Positions 14,901 to 24,922 of a stretch of 64,000 nt of DNA are shown in pieces. Numbering within the stretch: the first letter of the stretch is position 1; the number at the start of each line of letters is the position of its first letter. A program made the translations under genes and the position numbers. Below the pieces are notes generated by a model. It was given only the letters and a program-made list of their open reading frames with translations, did no database searches and was not told where the DNA came from. The stretch spans positions 5,703,217-5,767,216 of the forward strand of contig JAHLJT010009355.1 in the NCBI GenBank assembly GCA_031308135.1, given 5' to 3'. This DNA comes from Acheta domesticus (Eukaryota > Arthropoda > Insecta > Orthoptera > Gryllidae).

Positions 14901-17900
14901 ATTATTAGATTAGATTAAGTTAGGATTATGTAATATCCTATTGTTTCAACATCATCTAGAAAGAATGAGTGTATTTGTTTTAGAAGTGCTGCAGAGGTAA
15001 CAGTCCCCGCCAGTGCTAGCTAAGAAAAAATTGCATTATTAGATTAGGTTCGGATTATGTAGGATGCTATTGTTTGAGCATCATCTAGAAAGAAAGAGTG
15101 TAATTGTTTTAGTAGTACTGCAGAGGTAACAGCTCCCGCTACTGCTACTAGAAATAATTGCATAATTAGATTAGGTTAGGATTATGTAGGATCCTGTTAT
15201 TTCAGCATCACCTTGAAAAAAAGAGTGTAATTGTTTTAGAAGTGCTGCGGAGGTAACTGCTCCCGCCAGTGCTACTAGAAAAAATTGCATAATTAGGTTA
15301 GGTTAGGATTATGTAGGATCCTATTGTTTCAGCATCATCTAGAAAGAAAGAGTGTAATTGTTTTAGAAGTACTGCAGAGGTAGCAGCTCCCGCTAGTGCT
15401 AGCTAGAAAAAATTGCATTATTAAATTAGGTTAGGATTAAGTAGGATCCTATTGTTTCAGCATCATCTAGAAAGAAAGAGTGTAATTGTTTTAGTAGTAC
15501 CGCAGAGGTAACAACTCTCGTCAGTGCTAGCTAAGAAAAGATTGCATTATTAAATTAGGTTCGGATTATGTATGATTCTATTGTTTCAGCATCATCTAGA
15601 AAGAAAGCGTGTAATTGTTATAGAAGTACTGCAGAGGTAACTGCTTCCGCTATTGCTAGTTAAGAAAAAATTGCATTATTAGATTAGGTTCGGATTATGT
15701 AGGATCCGATTGTTTCAGCATCATCTAGAAAGAAAGAGTGTAGTTGTTTTATTAGTACGGCAAAGGTAACAGCTCCCGTCAATGCTAGCTAAGAAAAAAT
15801 TGTATTATTAGATTAGATTAAGTTAGGATTATGTAATATCCTTTTGTTTCAACATCATCTAGAAGGAAAGGGTGTAATTGCTTTAGAAGTACTGCAGAAG
15901 TAACTGCTCCCGTCAATGCTAGCTAAGAAAAAATTGTATTATTAGATTAGATTAAGTTAGGATTATGTAATATCCTTTTGTTTCAACATCATCTAGAAAG
16001 AAAGAGTGTATTTGTTTTAGAAGTACTGCAGAAGTAACTGCTCCCGTCAATGCTAGCTAAGAAAAAATTGTATTATTAGATGAGATTAAGTTAGGATTAT
16101 GTAATATCCTTTTGTTTCAACATCATCTAGAAAGAAAGAGTGTACTTGTTTTAGAAGTACTGCAGAAGTATCTGCTCCCGCCTGTGCTAGCTAAGAAAAA
16201 ATTGCATTATTAGATTAGATTAAGTTAGGATTATGTAATATCCTTTTGTTTCAACATCATCTAGAAAGAAAGAGTTTATTTGTTTTAGAAGTACTGCAGA
16301 AGTAACTGCTCCCGCCTGTGCTAGCTAAGAAAAAATTGCATTATTAGATTAGGTTCGGATTATGTATGATCCTATTGTTTCAGCATCATCTAGAAAGAAA
16401 GAGTGTAATTGTTTTAGAAGTGCTGCAGAGGTAACAGTCCCCGCCAGTGCTAGCTAAGAAAAAATTGCATTATTTGATTAGGTTCGGATTATGTAGGATG
16501 CTATTGTTTCAGCATCATCTAGAAAGAAAGAGTGTAATTGTTTTAGAAGTACGGCAGAGGTAACAGCTCCCGTCAATGCTAGTTAAGAAAAAATTGTATT
16601 ATTAGATTAGATTAAGTTAGGATTATGTAATATCCTTTTGTTTCAACATCATCTAGAAAGAAAGAGTGTATTTGTTTTAGAAGTACTGCAGAAGTAACTG
16701 CTCCCGCCTGTGCTAGCTAAGAAAAAATTGCATTATTAGATTAGGTTCGGATTATGTAGGATGCTATTGTTTCAGCATCATCTAGAAAGAAAGAGTGTAA
16801 TTGTTTTAGTAGTACTGCAGAGGTAACAGCTCCCGCTACTGCTACTAGAAATAATTGCATAATTAGATTAGGTTAGGATTATGTAGGATCCTGTTATTTC
16901 AGCATCACCTTGAAAAAAAAGTGTAATTGTTTTAGAAGTACTGCGGAGGTAACTGCTCCCGCCAGTGCTACTAGAAAAAATTGCATAATTAGGTTAGGTT
17001 AGGATTATGTAGGATCCTATTGTTTCAGCATCATCTAGAAAGAAAGAGTGTAATTGTTTTAGAAGTACTGCAGAGGTAGCAGCTCCCGCTAGTGCTAGCT
17101 AGAAAAAATTGCATTATTAAATTAGGTTAGGATTAAGTAGGATCCTATTGTTTTATCATCATCTAGAAAGAAAGAGTGTAATGGTTTTAGTAGTACCGCA
17201 GAGGTAACAGCTCTCGTCAGTGCTAGCTAAGAAAAGATTGCATTATTAAATTAGGTTCGGATTATGTATGATCCTATTGTTTCAGCATCATCTAGAAAGA
17301 AAGCGTGTAATTGTTATAGAAGTACTGCAGAGGTAACTGCTCCCGCTATTGCTAGTTAAGAAAAAATTGCATTATTAGATTAGGTTCGGATTATGTAGGA
17401 TCCGATTGTTTCAGCATCATCTAGTAAGAAAGAGGGTAATTGTTTTGTAGTACTGCAGAGGTAACTGCTCCCGCCAGTGCTAGCTAAGAAAAAATTGTAT
17501 TATTAAATTAGGTTAGGATTATGTAGGATCCTATTGTTTCAGCATCATCTAGAAAGAAAGAGGGTAATTGTTTTAGTAGTACTGCAGCGGTAACTGCTCT
17601 AGCCAGTGCTACTAGAAAAAATTGCATAATTAGGTTAGGTTAGGATTATGTAGGATCCTTTTTTTCAGCATCATCTAGAAAGAAAGAGTGTAATTGTTTT
17701 AGAAGTACTGCAGAGGTAACTGCTCCCGCCAGTGCTAGCTAAGAAAAAATGTTATTATTAAATTAGGTTAGGATTATGTAGGATCCTATTGTTTCCGCAT
17801 CATCTAGAAAGAGAGTAATTGTTTTAGAAGTACTGCAGAGGTAACTGTTCCTGCCGGTGCTAGATAAGAAGAATTGTCGTTATTATATTACCGTGAGTGA

Positions 17901-17945
17901 AGAATAAGCAGCATACGCTCCACTCCGGATCATCTAGTAAAAATG
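5951..17945. repeat. 128-136-bp satellite DNA array with higher-order repeats
   Basis: About 92 tandem monomers. Spacing of the 'ctagaaagaaagagtg' landmark is 129, 128 and 129 bp in the first units. Most monomers carry a GGATCC site, a TCTAGA site and 'agtactgcag'. Several variant types recur in the same order, which shows higher-order structure: a variant containing 'cagcattttctagaaag' starts at 10,004, 12,867 and 14,686, spacings of 2,863 and 1,819 bp (about 22 and 14 monomers). Many monomers contain 'attaggttagg'. Edge monomers are the most diverged, as expected for an array homogenised by unequal exchange. No coding potential is seen. Confidence 0.97.
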
Positions 17946-18628
17946 AGAAAATAAGTAGGCACAGTTAAATAAAAATATTAAATCTTCTGGATAACTCATT
18001 GTATCCAAAAAGAAAACAATAAGAAATACTGTATATATTTAGAAAAAAATAGAAAATGATGTTTTAATTAAATTCTGTAGAGTCAACAACTTCTGCAAAT
18101 GCTAGATAACAAATTTGGCATGATTACATTAGGTGAACAATATGCACGAAATTTTCAAGTAAGGTGTCTTCAACCACAATTCTTTAACCCGAAGACAGGT
18201 GTCTTCACGAAAATATTCCCCTGTTGAAACATAGATGATCCTGAAAATATAATGAAATTGTTTTAATGGACGATAGTTGGGTTTAGAGGTGTCGGTAGGG
18301 TGGTATTTTTAGGGTTGGAGAATTTTTGGATGATAGAGCCCTCAAATAGCGAGGAAAGCAGCGACGAAATTCTACCCAAAAGTTGGACACAGGTTGTCGT
18401 GTGCACCAAGTAGTTGATCGTTCCTTTCTTGCGAGGCGAACAGTAGGCCAGAGAGGATACGAACTCCCTAGAACAAAACGGTTCGGAGGAAAATGTAGAA
18501 TTGCTTTGTTTATGAGAGAATTGAGTTGACAGAAAAGTAAAATAACATAATTACAATTATTCAATGATTACCTTTTTTCAGAGAAGTAAGTGCTCTTTGG
18601 ATGATCTGTTTTTAAATGTTTATTTAGA
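17946..18628. other. Host DNA between satellite and repeat copy 2
   Basis: The first 200 bp still look like decayed satellite (for example 'ctgcaaatgctagataac'). The rest is AT-rich. A 93-codon minus-strand frame at 18,283-18,564 has no recognisable product. Confidence 0.45.
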
Positions 18629-19278
18629 GAAGATGTAGTTTGGATTCAAGTTAAAACTATATTTTTTCATTTTCCTTTTAATAAGTGCAATGATTCCAGA
18701 ATTTAATCTAATTTCTTGCGAACATTGTGAAAGCTAACTAATATCATTGTATGACGACAACAAAACTTTAATTTAAATTTTAGACTTGAAAACGTACATT
18801 TTGGGTTCAATTCATTGGTTGGCAATGAAGTTTCTTTAAAATATTAAAATATTTGCTTCTGGTGTGATTTTAATTTGATTACTCTGGTGCTAAATGAATT
18901 TATGTTGTTTTTTAAAATAATTTTTAGGTTTGTTTGCTGCATTGGAAATATGAATGGCCTTATGTGGGCTACATGAAAACAGTCTCTTTACTCTCTGATA
19001 GATCGACGATTAGAAATACAATGCGATTAGAAATATTTAGGTGGTATTTTGTACATAACATTCTTCGAAATGTGATACTTAGTCTTTGGCCTTTTAACTT
19101 AATGTTATTCTGTTTCCAATTTGCCTTTTCGAGCCCCTAGTAATAAATGAGTCTCACCTTCAAGAGTACATTGTGACGAAGAGTTGGAGAGTGCCACATC
19201 GCGTATTGTTTTCATGAGTTCCTTTTTGTTCTGCGTGCATTGGCAAATCGTTCTTACAAGCGATGTGGCGTGATGATT
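18629..19278. repeat. 1.1-kb host repeat, copy 2, left part
   Basis: Collinear with 4849-5490 of copy 1 from 'gatgtagtttggattca' to 'gtggcgtgatgattg', where the Polinton interrupts it. It continues at 42,666. Confidence 0.88.
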
Positions 19279-19284
19279 GTCAGT
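19279..19284. repeat. Left target-site duplication of the Polinton (GTCAGT)
   Basis: Six bases, GTCAGT, abut the left inverted repeat. The matching right flank at 42,660-42,665 is GTCCGT, so 5 of 6 agree. Six base pairs is the duplication size made by Polinton integrases, and the empty-site paralogue at about 5,495 supports the junction. Confidence 0.8.
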
Positions 19285-19315
19285 AGTAGGAGAAGTACGC
19301 TACTTCTGGACCAGT

Positions 19316-19535
19316 GATGACGTCACGAGCCCCCGTGACGTCATGACCCCGTGACGTCATGACCCCGTGACGTCATGACCCCATGACGTCACGACCGGGT
19401 GACGTCAGGGACCCGTGACGTCATGGCCGCGTGACGTCAGGACCCGAGGACGTCATGCCCGGGTGACGTCAGGACCCCGTGACGTCATGACCCCATGACG
19501 TCATGACCGGGGACGTCATGGTCGGGAGGACGTCA
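19316..19535. promoter_or_regulatory. Cluster of GACGTC palindromes (CRE-type TGACGTCA) in left TIR
   Basis: I count 14 GACGTC cores in about 220 bp, 11 of them as the full palindrome TGACGTCA, spaced mostly 14-16 bp apart with spacers such as 'tgaccccg'. TGACGTCA is the consensus site for CREB/ATF bZIP factors. Further GACGTC copies lie between the internal modules at about 19,985-20,106 and 20,561-20,700. The function is inference: either enhancer-like sites or part of the terminal replication origin. Confidence 0.7.
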
Positions 19536-19540
19536 GCACT

Positions 19541-21160
19541 GGTCCAGAAGTAGCGTCGATGTGCGCGTGGCTGAAGTGGTGCCTGTTGCACACACGTCGA
19601 CAGCGGGGGGTGTGAGCGCACGTGGGTGGCTGTGGGGGTGGGTGGGGGGAGGAGCAAGAGGGGGAGGTGGTCTTCAAAAAGCCCGCTCGGCCGGGGCGCG
19701 AACCAGCGAGGTGCGGTGTGGGAGGCCGGCACGCTAGCCCTGCGCTACGGCAGCAGGCTTAGAAGTGGAGGCGAGCGAGGGGATGGGAAGGTGCGCGCGC
19801 TTGGGCGGGGCGCGCGTGCGACGGTGGCGCGCCCTGTGAGCGAACAGGGAAAGGGGACCGCGCGACGGTGGCGCGCCCTGTGAGCGGGCAGGGAAAGGTG
19901 ACCGTGCGACGGTGGCGCGCCCTGTGTGCGGACGGGGGCATGCGACCGCGCGACGGTGGCGCGCTCTGTGAGCGGACGGGGGCACCCGTGACGTCAGGGA
20001 CCCGTGACGTCATGGCCGGGTGACGACATGACCGGGAGGACGTCATGACCTTGTGACGTCACGGCCGTGTGACGTCATGACCGGGGACGTCATGGCCTGG
20101 ATGACGTCAGCACTGGTCCAGAAGTAGCGTCGATGCGCCCGTGCCTGGCGTGGCGCCTGTTGCACACACGTCGACAGCGGGGGGTGTGAGCGCACGTGAG
20201 TGGCTGTGGGGGTGGGTGGGGGGAGGAGGAAGAGGGGGAGGTGGTCTTCAAAAAGCCCGCTCGGCGGGGCGCGAACCAGCGAGGTGCGGTGTGGGAGGCC
20301 GGCAACGCTAGCCCTGCGCTACGGCAGCAGGCTTAGAAGTGGAGGCGAGCGAGGGGATGGGAAGGTGCGCGCGCTTGGGCGGGGCGCGCGTGCGACGGTG
20401 GCGCGCCCTGTGAGCGAACAGGGAAAAGGGGACCGCGCGACGGTGGCGCGCCCTGTGAGCGGGCAGGGAAAGGTGACCGTGCGACGGTGGCGCGCCCTGT
20501 GTGCGGACGGGGGCATGCGACCGCGCGACGGTTGCGCGCTCTGTGAGCGGACGGGGGCACCCGTGACGTCAGGGACCCGTGACGTCATGGCCGGGTGACG
20601 ACATGACCGGGAGGACGTCATGACCTTGTGACGTCACGGCCGTGTGACGTCAGGACCGTGTGACGTCATGACCGGGGACGTCATGGCCTGGATGACGTCA
20701 GCACTGGTCCAGAAGTAGCGTCGATGCGCCCGTGCCTGGCGTGGCGCCTGTTGCACACACGTCGACAGCGGGGGGTGTGAGCGCACGTGAGTGGCTGTGG
20801 GGGTGGGTGGGGGGAGGAGGAAGAGGGGGAGGTGGTCTTCAAAAAGCCCGCTCGGCCGGGGCGCGAACCAGCGAGGTGCGGTGTGGGAGGCCGGCACGCT
20901 AGCCCTGCGCTACGGCAGCAGGCTTAGAAGTGGAGGCGAGCGAGGGGATGGGAAGGTGCGCGCGCTTGGGCGGGGCGCGCGTGCGACGGTGGCGCGCCCT
21001 GTGAGCGAACAGGGAAAGGGGACCGCGCGACGGTGGCGCGCCCTGTGAGCGGGCAGGGAAAGGTGACCGTGCGACGGTGGCGCGCCCTGTGTGCGGACGG
21101 GGGCATGCGACCGCGCGACGGTGGCGCGCTCTGTGAGCGGACGGGGGCATGCGACCGTGC
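19541..21160. repeat. Three tandem copies of a ~580-bp TIR module, each with a 44-bp minisatellite
   Basis: The landmark 'ggtccagaagtagcgtcgatg' begins at 19,541, 20,115 and 20,706, giving periods of 574 and 591 bp. Each unit holds a 'cacacacgtcgacagcgggggg' stretch, a 'ggtgggtggggggagga' stretch and three or more copies of a 44-bp minisatellite built on 'gcgacggtggcgcgccctgtg'. The right TIR has only one such unit. Confidence 0.92.
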
Positions 21161-21282
21161 GACGGCAGGGGAAGGAGAATGAGAAAAGGAAGGCATGCAG
21201 TGGAAGCGGAGGAGCCGAGGGATGTCTTTGCACAGAGAGGTGTCACCAGAGACAAATAAAAAATCACAATGAAATGAATATG

Positions 21283-21445
21283 ATGATGAATATATTTGTC
21301 TTATATATACAAATCATAAACAAACAATATACAATACAGTTTTTTTTTTGTGAGCTGATGAATGTGAATGATGAATATATTTGTCTTATATATACAAATC
21401 ATAAACAAACAATATACAATATAGTTTTTTTTTTGTGAGCTGAGC
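21283..21445. repeat. 93-bp tandem duplication at the inner edge of the left TIR
   Basis: The stretch 'gatgaatatatttgtcttat...caatata/caatacagtttttttttt...gtgagctga' occurs twice in succession at about 21,283 and 21,376. The right TIR has a single related copy. Confidence 0.85.
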
Positions 21446-21489
21446 ACACACATGTCCACACACACACACACACACAATGTGTCATGACC

Positions 21490-21520
<31 letters not shown>

Positions 21521-21596
21521 TGTGTGTTGCGCAAGCTGAATGATGACTGTCTCTCACGGCACGTGGTAGGGTCGGGGGAACACACACACACACACA
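21446..21596. repeat. (CA)n microsatellites
   Basis: Three CA/AC runs at about 21,446-21,476, 21,494-21,520 and 21,581-21,597. They lie just 3' of the minus-strand Cys-rich gene and could fall in its 3'UTR. Confidence 0.85.
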
Positions 21597-22073
21597 CTAC
21601 AAAACACCATGTTGCACAACGTCACGCGGAGCGGCACCGGTGGTGGCGGTGACGGTGGTGGTGGGGGTGGTGGTGGTGGTGGTGGTGGTGGCACTGTTGG
21701 CAGCGGCGTGGGAACGTTTCGTGCGCTTGCGCAACGTCGCGGCGTGGCACTGCTGACAGTCACGGACGAGAGGTGGCGCGACGAAATCCGAGACGTCAGC
21801 GAGACGGGACCGATAATGACGTCGACAGGGGCGACACTCCTGGAAGCAGGTCTCCCGACGCAGGTGCACAGGTAGTCGTTTCCACACCGAGTCCACTTCT
21901 TGAGGACGAAGGAGCAGGAAGACACAGGGTGGCAAATGACGAAGAATGTTCGAAGGAACGGCAGAGAGGGGCAGATTCTCCTTGTCAAACTGTATGTACG
22001 CCGTGAGTGCCCGATCGATGTCGTCACTGGCGTCTTTGCGGCCCTGCACGTAGTGAACGTGTTGCTGCGTCAT
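21597..22073 (-). CDS. Cys-rich Polinton accessory protein, single-domain copy
   Basis: The product is 158 residues from the ATG at 22,073; the frame is open further upstream, but that part is low-complexity. It has a conserved-looking core: a hydrophobic 'LP..V.LLL....VD.VW..LP..LR' stretch, then 'CFQECRPC', then 'PPLVRDCQQCH', which makes two closely spaced Cys pairs that could bind zinc. The tail is Thr-rich. The same core occurs twice in the spliced gene at 31,524-32,298, so this is one member of an element-encoded family. I do not recognise a named family. It is the first gene inside the left TIR and reads towards it. Role unknown; a small nucleic-acid- or protein-binding zinc protein is one possibility, which is inference. 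Confidence 0.7.
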   Translation of the reverse strand: MTQQHVHYVQGRKDASDDIDRALTAYIQFDKENLPLSAVPSNILRHLPPCVFLLLRPQEVDSVWKRLPVHLRRETCFQECRPCRRHYRSRLADVSDFVAPPLVRDCQQCHAATLRKRTKRSHAAANSATTTTTTTTPTTTVTATTGAAPRDVVQHGVL

Positions 22074-22131
22074 GATGACGAGAGGACGAGAAGTAGAAGT
22101 GAAGTGAGGCGGTGGTGGTCGGTGTGGCGGT

Positions 22132-22734
22132 TCATATGTCCGCCTCACGTGTCTCTCGTGCGTCAGCGCCGCTGTGCAGGCAAGCTCGCACCAAGATAAT
22201 CTCCAACGGTGTGAACCGTTGGAAAAGCATAGCATGTGTACACCAGTCAAAGAGGGCGATGAGATGACGCGTGGTGATGCGCGACACCGCCGCCTGGTGC
22301 GGTGTCAAGGAGCGCTCCACACAGGTCTCGAGGCGCGGGCAGCCCCATTTCTCCAAGTCGATGAAGATGCACGCCTGCGGCGCAAACGGCCGCAGCCAGC
22401 CGACCTTCTGCAAGCCCTTCACGCAGATGAAGGCGGCCCCGCGCAGAGCGTCCGTGAGCGTGACGCGAAGGTGCTCGTAGGGGATGGGGTCGACCTCATC
22501 GCCATACGCCGTGAAGGGCTCCGTTGTCGTGCTGATCCAAGGTGAGACCGCTCGTGGCTCCTGAAAGATGTACGTGGCGACGGGCAGGGTGGGCGACGGG
22601 TCGGCGGAGAGCGGCACGACGCCCACCTCTTTAAAGGTGAACGTCTTCTTCCCTGTCTGCACACCCTGGACGTCCACGAGCAGCGTGCTGCGCAAGACGC
22701 AACGCGCAAGTTCCACATGACTGGCGTGGGACAT
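22132..22734 (-). CDS. DVQG-type exonuclease-like protein (uncharacterised)
   Basis: The product is 200 residues from the ATG at 22,734. An in-frame ATG at 22,812 lies only about 15 bp from the TATA element at 22,825-22,832, too close to be transcribed, so I chose the second one. Near the start is 'LLVDVQGVQTGKKTFTFKE', later 'IPYEHLR', 'ICVKGLQKVGWL' and 'FIDLEKWGCPRLE'. This order (acidic/DxQG strand, KE, KGLxK.WL, DLE.LGCP.L) is one I remember from an uncharacterised arthropod protein family that looks like a degenerate DEDD/RNase H-fold exonuclease. The fold assignment is inference; the catalytic acids are not obvious. The gene is intact. It follows integrase on the same strand. Confidence 0.6.
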   Translation of the reverse strand: MSHASHVELARCVLRSTLLVDVQGVQTGKKTFTFKEVGVVPLSADPSPTLPVATYIFQEPRAVSPWISTTTEPFTAYGDEVDPIPYEHLRVTLTDALRGAAFICVKGLQKVGWLRPFAPQACIFIDLEKWGCPRLETCVERSLTPHQAAVSRITTRHLIALFDWCTHAMLFQRFTPLEIILVRACLHSGADARETREADI

Positions 22735-22824
22735 ACCGTATCGCGTGCAGCGCAGCGTTGTGGTGGACGTGTGCGGTGCAGACGTCGGAGAGACAGTGCG
22801 GTGAGGAGTCACTGAGGGAGGGAC

Positions 22825-22832
22825 TTATAATA
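22825..22832 (-). promoter_or_regulatory. TATA element for the DVQG gene
   Basis: On the minus strand this reads TATTATAA in a GC-rich context. Transcription would start about 30 bp downstream, near 22,800, and the first ATG after that is 22,734. Confidence 0.55.
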
Positions 22833-22936
22833 CAAGCGGTGGTGGGAGGACACCACGTGACGGGAGAGGCAGAGGAGGGGGCAGGTACGTGCAGCGTGAG
22901 CCTGACGCGACGTGCGGTCAACATGACGGCGTGTGG

Positions 22937-23881
22937 CTAAGTGTACATGTCTTTGGCGGGAATCCAGGAGTTGTGCCGCGCGTCAAAGCCGAGCCATTTC
23001 ACGAAGCGCAAAGGACCCTTTTTGCGCAAGACGCGCTCCACCAAATAGTCCTGTGGGAATCGGGTCCGTTGTAACTCTTCGAGATAGAATCTACCGGCCA
23101 CCAGCTGGCCGGAGGCGTCGGTCAGCGTGTAGGTGACAGGGTTGGAGAGGTGGACGCGGTCGACCGTAAAGATTTCGGTACTCCAGGAGGGTGTGTAGCC
23201 TTTCGCGAAAACCGTCTTGTGTTTACTTACACGTACGCGATCGCCCACGCGCAGGCGCCGCCACCGTGGATCGCTACGCTTGACCGCCGCGTAGACACTG
23301 TGCATGAGATCATCGTTCGTGACCGTCTTTGGCGCCACGCCGATCGAGCGATGGATACGGCTGTTGTAGTCCGCGAGGAGTCCGGGCAGCATGTCGAGCC
23401 ATTTGTACGAGCCCTGTGCGGAAAACCGCTGCCACATCCTGCCTTTGAGCGTGCGATTGAAGCGTTCGACGACAGCTGCCTTCATCGCGGAGTACGTGGA
23501 ATAGTGACGTATCCCGCGGTTTTTCATGAGACGGGTGAAGGATGCGTTGAAAAACTCCTTGCCGTCGTCGGTGTGGAGGAGCGCCGGACAGCGCCCGGAG
23601 CGTGAGAGGACGCGCGCGAAGGCTTGCGTCACGAGCTCGCCTGTTTTGCGTGCAACGGGCTCCGCCCACGCGAACTTGGAGTAGACATCGATCACAGTGA
23701 GAATGTAACGTTTGTTCCGGTTGAAGCGCGCGTACGCCAGCATGTCCACGAGATCCGCTTGCCATAGATCGTCCAGGCCGCGCGTGAGCACCCTGCGACG
23801 ACGGTAGCGTTTCCGAGCGGGCGCATGGAGTTCCCGTGCGATACCGGCACGCACGTGGCTGACCGACGCGCCACGCACCAT
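22937..23881 (-). CDS. Polinton integrase (retrovirus-type DDE) with C-terminal chromodomain-like end
   Basis: The product is 314 residues. The RNase H-like rve core has the three expected acidic residues: Asp in 'LWQADLVDM' (about 42), Asp in 'LLHTDDGKEFF' (about 103) and Glu in 'AAVVERFNRTLKGR' (about 139). An SH3-like segment follows ('LRVGDRVRVSK...KGYTPSWSTEIF'), then a chromodomain-like end ('YLVERVLRKKGPLRFVKWLG'). It would cut and join element ends to host DNA, leaving the 6-bp duplication seen here. No HHCC zinc domain is visible in the short N-terminus; the product of the adjacent upstream ORF may supply N-terminal functions. The ATG lies two bases after the stop of that ORF (TAA-gc-ATG). 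The frame is intact. Confidence 0.96.
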   Translation of the reverse strand: MVRGASVSHVRAGIARELHAPARKRYRRRRVLTRGLDDLWQADLVDMLAYARFNRNKRYILTVIDVYSKFAWAEPVARKTGELVTQAFARVLSRSGRCPALLHTDDGKEFFNASFTRLMKNRGIRHYSTYSAMKAAVVERFNRTLKGRMWQRFSAQGSYKWLDMLPGLLADYNSRIHRSIGVAPKTVTNDDLMHSVYAAVKRSDPRWRRLRVGDRVRVSKHKTVFAKGYTPSWSTEIFTVDRVHLSNPVTYTLTDASGQLVAGRFYLEELQRTRFPQDYLVERVLRKKGPLRFVKWLGFDARHNSWIPAKDMYT

Positions 23882-23883
23882 GC

Positions 23884-24922
23884 TTAACGCAGAATGCCTG
23901 CAGCGCGCAGCTCCTGTTCTATTTGATAAATATCACCGTCGTGCGCGTCGTGGCCGGCCGCACGTGACGCGTGGAGCACCCGCAGGCGTCGGACGAGCGT
24001 GTTGGGATCACGCCAGTACGTGACGGACGGTCGTGAGCCGAAACGCAAGCCGCGACCTGTGTGTTGGCGACGAAAGATCAAGGGGGCGATGTAGTCACGG
24101 AACTTGACAGTGTTACGTCCACGCAAAGCTTGTCGCCCTTGAAACTGTGTGCGAAGGACGTTGCTGTCTTCCAAAATGGCTTTGTACGCCCGTCTGTCTT
24201 CTGTGCTAATCGACGTCACGCGGGGTCGCTTCTCAAAGAGGAGCTCCAGTAAACCCTCTGTGGCAGGGTAGACGCGGTTCGCCACCGTGAGCGTGTCGTG
24301 ATCGAGGTGAATGGGGATGTTACCGATATAGAGCTGAGGATGCGGATCACCGTGCTGGTACACAAAACGTGGACCGAACCACGGGTCGGTCAAATGGGGA
24401 GACCATACGACTCAAGTAGGTGCGGTAGAGAGCGTCATCGCGAATGGGCCGCCGCTGCAGGTACCGTGTGGCGTCGGCCCACGACGTGACCGTCATCGTC
24501 GCCGTCGCTGTCCCCGAAGACCTCTTCGGGCCTGCGGTGAGCGAGGTCGGTGAGAGAAAGGACGGACCGGGCACGGGCCGCTGCGGCGTGGAGGTGGACA
24601 CGGGGTCGTGCGCGGCGAAGTGTGGCGTGTCCAAGCCGACTTCGTCGCCGGCGAGGAAGGCGTCGACAAGAGGACGCTCACGCGTAGGGGATGCATCACC
24701 AAAGGTCGTGGCATCACCGTCGGACGGGAACGGTGCATCATTGGTGTGAGTGAGGACTTGTTTCAGAGGCTCCTTCACGTAGATGTCGAGCAGGCGTTCC
24801 CGTTCGACCTCGCCTCGGCGTAGAGCGTTAACCTTGTCGCGAATAGCACGACGCGCGTTCTCGATTTCGACACCAAGACGCTCGGCTCGGGGAAGCGAAG
24901 TCGTCGCGTCCTCGTCGGGCAC
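23884..24922 (-). pseudogene. Conserved Polinton ORF upstream of integrase (coiled-coil N-terminus), one frameshift
   Basis: Two overlapping frames together resemble the long ORF that usually precedes integrase in Polintons. The upstream part (24,922 to about 24,390) begins with an Arg/Glu-rich helix ('AERLGVEIENARRAIRDKVN') likely to be a coiled coil, then a Ser/Pro-rich linker. The downstream part (to 23,884) has 'QLYIGNIPIHLDHDTLTV', 'ATEGLLELLFEKRP' and ends 'DPNTLVRRLRVLHASRAAG', phrases I associate with this family. The join needs a +1 shift between about 24,395 and 24,412; the downstream frame has no ATG of its own there. Function is unknown; position suggests a structural or integration partner. 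The break could be a mutation, a sequence error or a programmed shift. Confidence 0.75.

Larger units (their letters stand above)
19285..21444 (+). repeat. Left terminal inverted repeat (expanded)
   Basis: From AGTAGGAG at the tip to 'tgtgagctgag' at 21,444, this matches the reverse complement of 41,735-42,659 in order: tip, GACGTC array, GC-rich module, 44-bp minisatellite, 'agacaaataaaaaatcacaa', an AT-rich stretch and 'gtgagctgag'. It is about 2,160 bp against about 925 bp on the right because the central module is present three times here. The open frames in it (Arg/Pro/Ala-rich, both strands) follow the minisatellite and are not genes. Confidence 0.95.

Noticed and set aside
5951..17945. 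CRISPR-like array
   Set aside because: Monomers are 128-136 bp tandem units without unique spacers, in eukaryotic DNA. It is a satellite.
5951..17945. Telomere or interstitial telomeric sequence
   Set aside because: TTAGG occurs only once or twice per 130-bp monomer and is not tandem, so it is not telomeric repeat DNA. Kept only as a weak observation.
19469..21267. Long Arg/Pro/Ala-rich ORFs on both strands of the left TIR (and 41,785-42,472 on the right)
   Set aside because: They repeat with the 44-bp minisatellite (44 is not a multiple of three, so the peptides shift), occur in several overlapping frames on both strands, and have no homology I recognise. Composition, not genes.
21301..21597. 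ORFs made of Cys-Val repeats near (CA)n runs (also at 30,872, 38,425, 38,871, 39,019 and 40,264)
   Set aside because: These are translations of dinucleotide repeats in spacers, UTRs or introns.
22735..22812. Upstream ATG (22,812) for the DVQG gene
   Set aside because: It lies only about 15 bp from the TATA element, before the expected transcription start.
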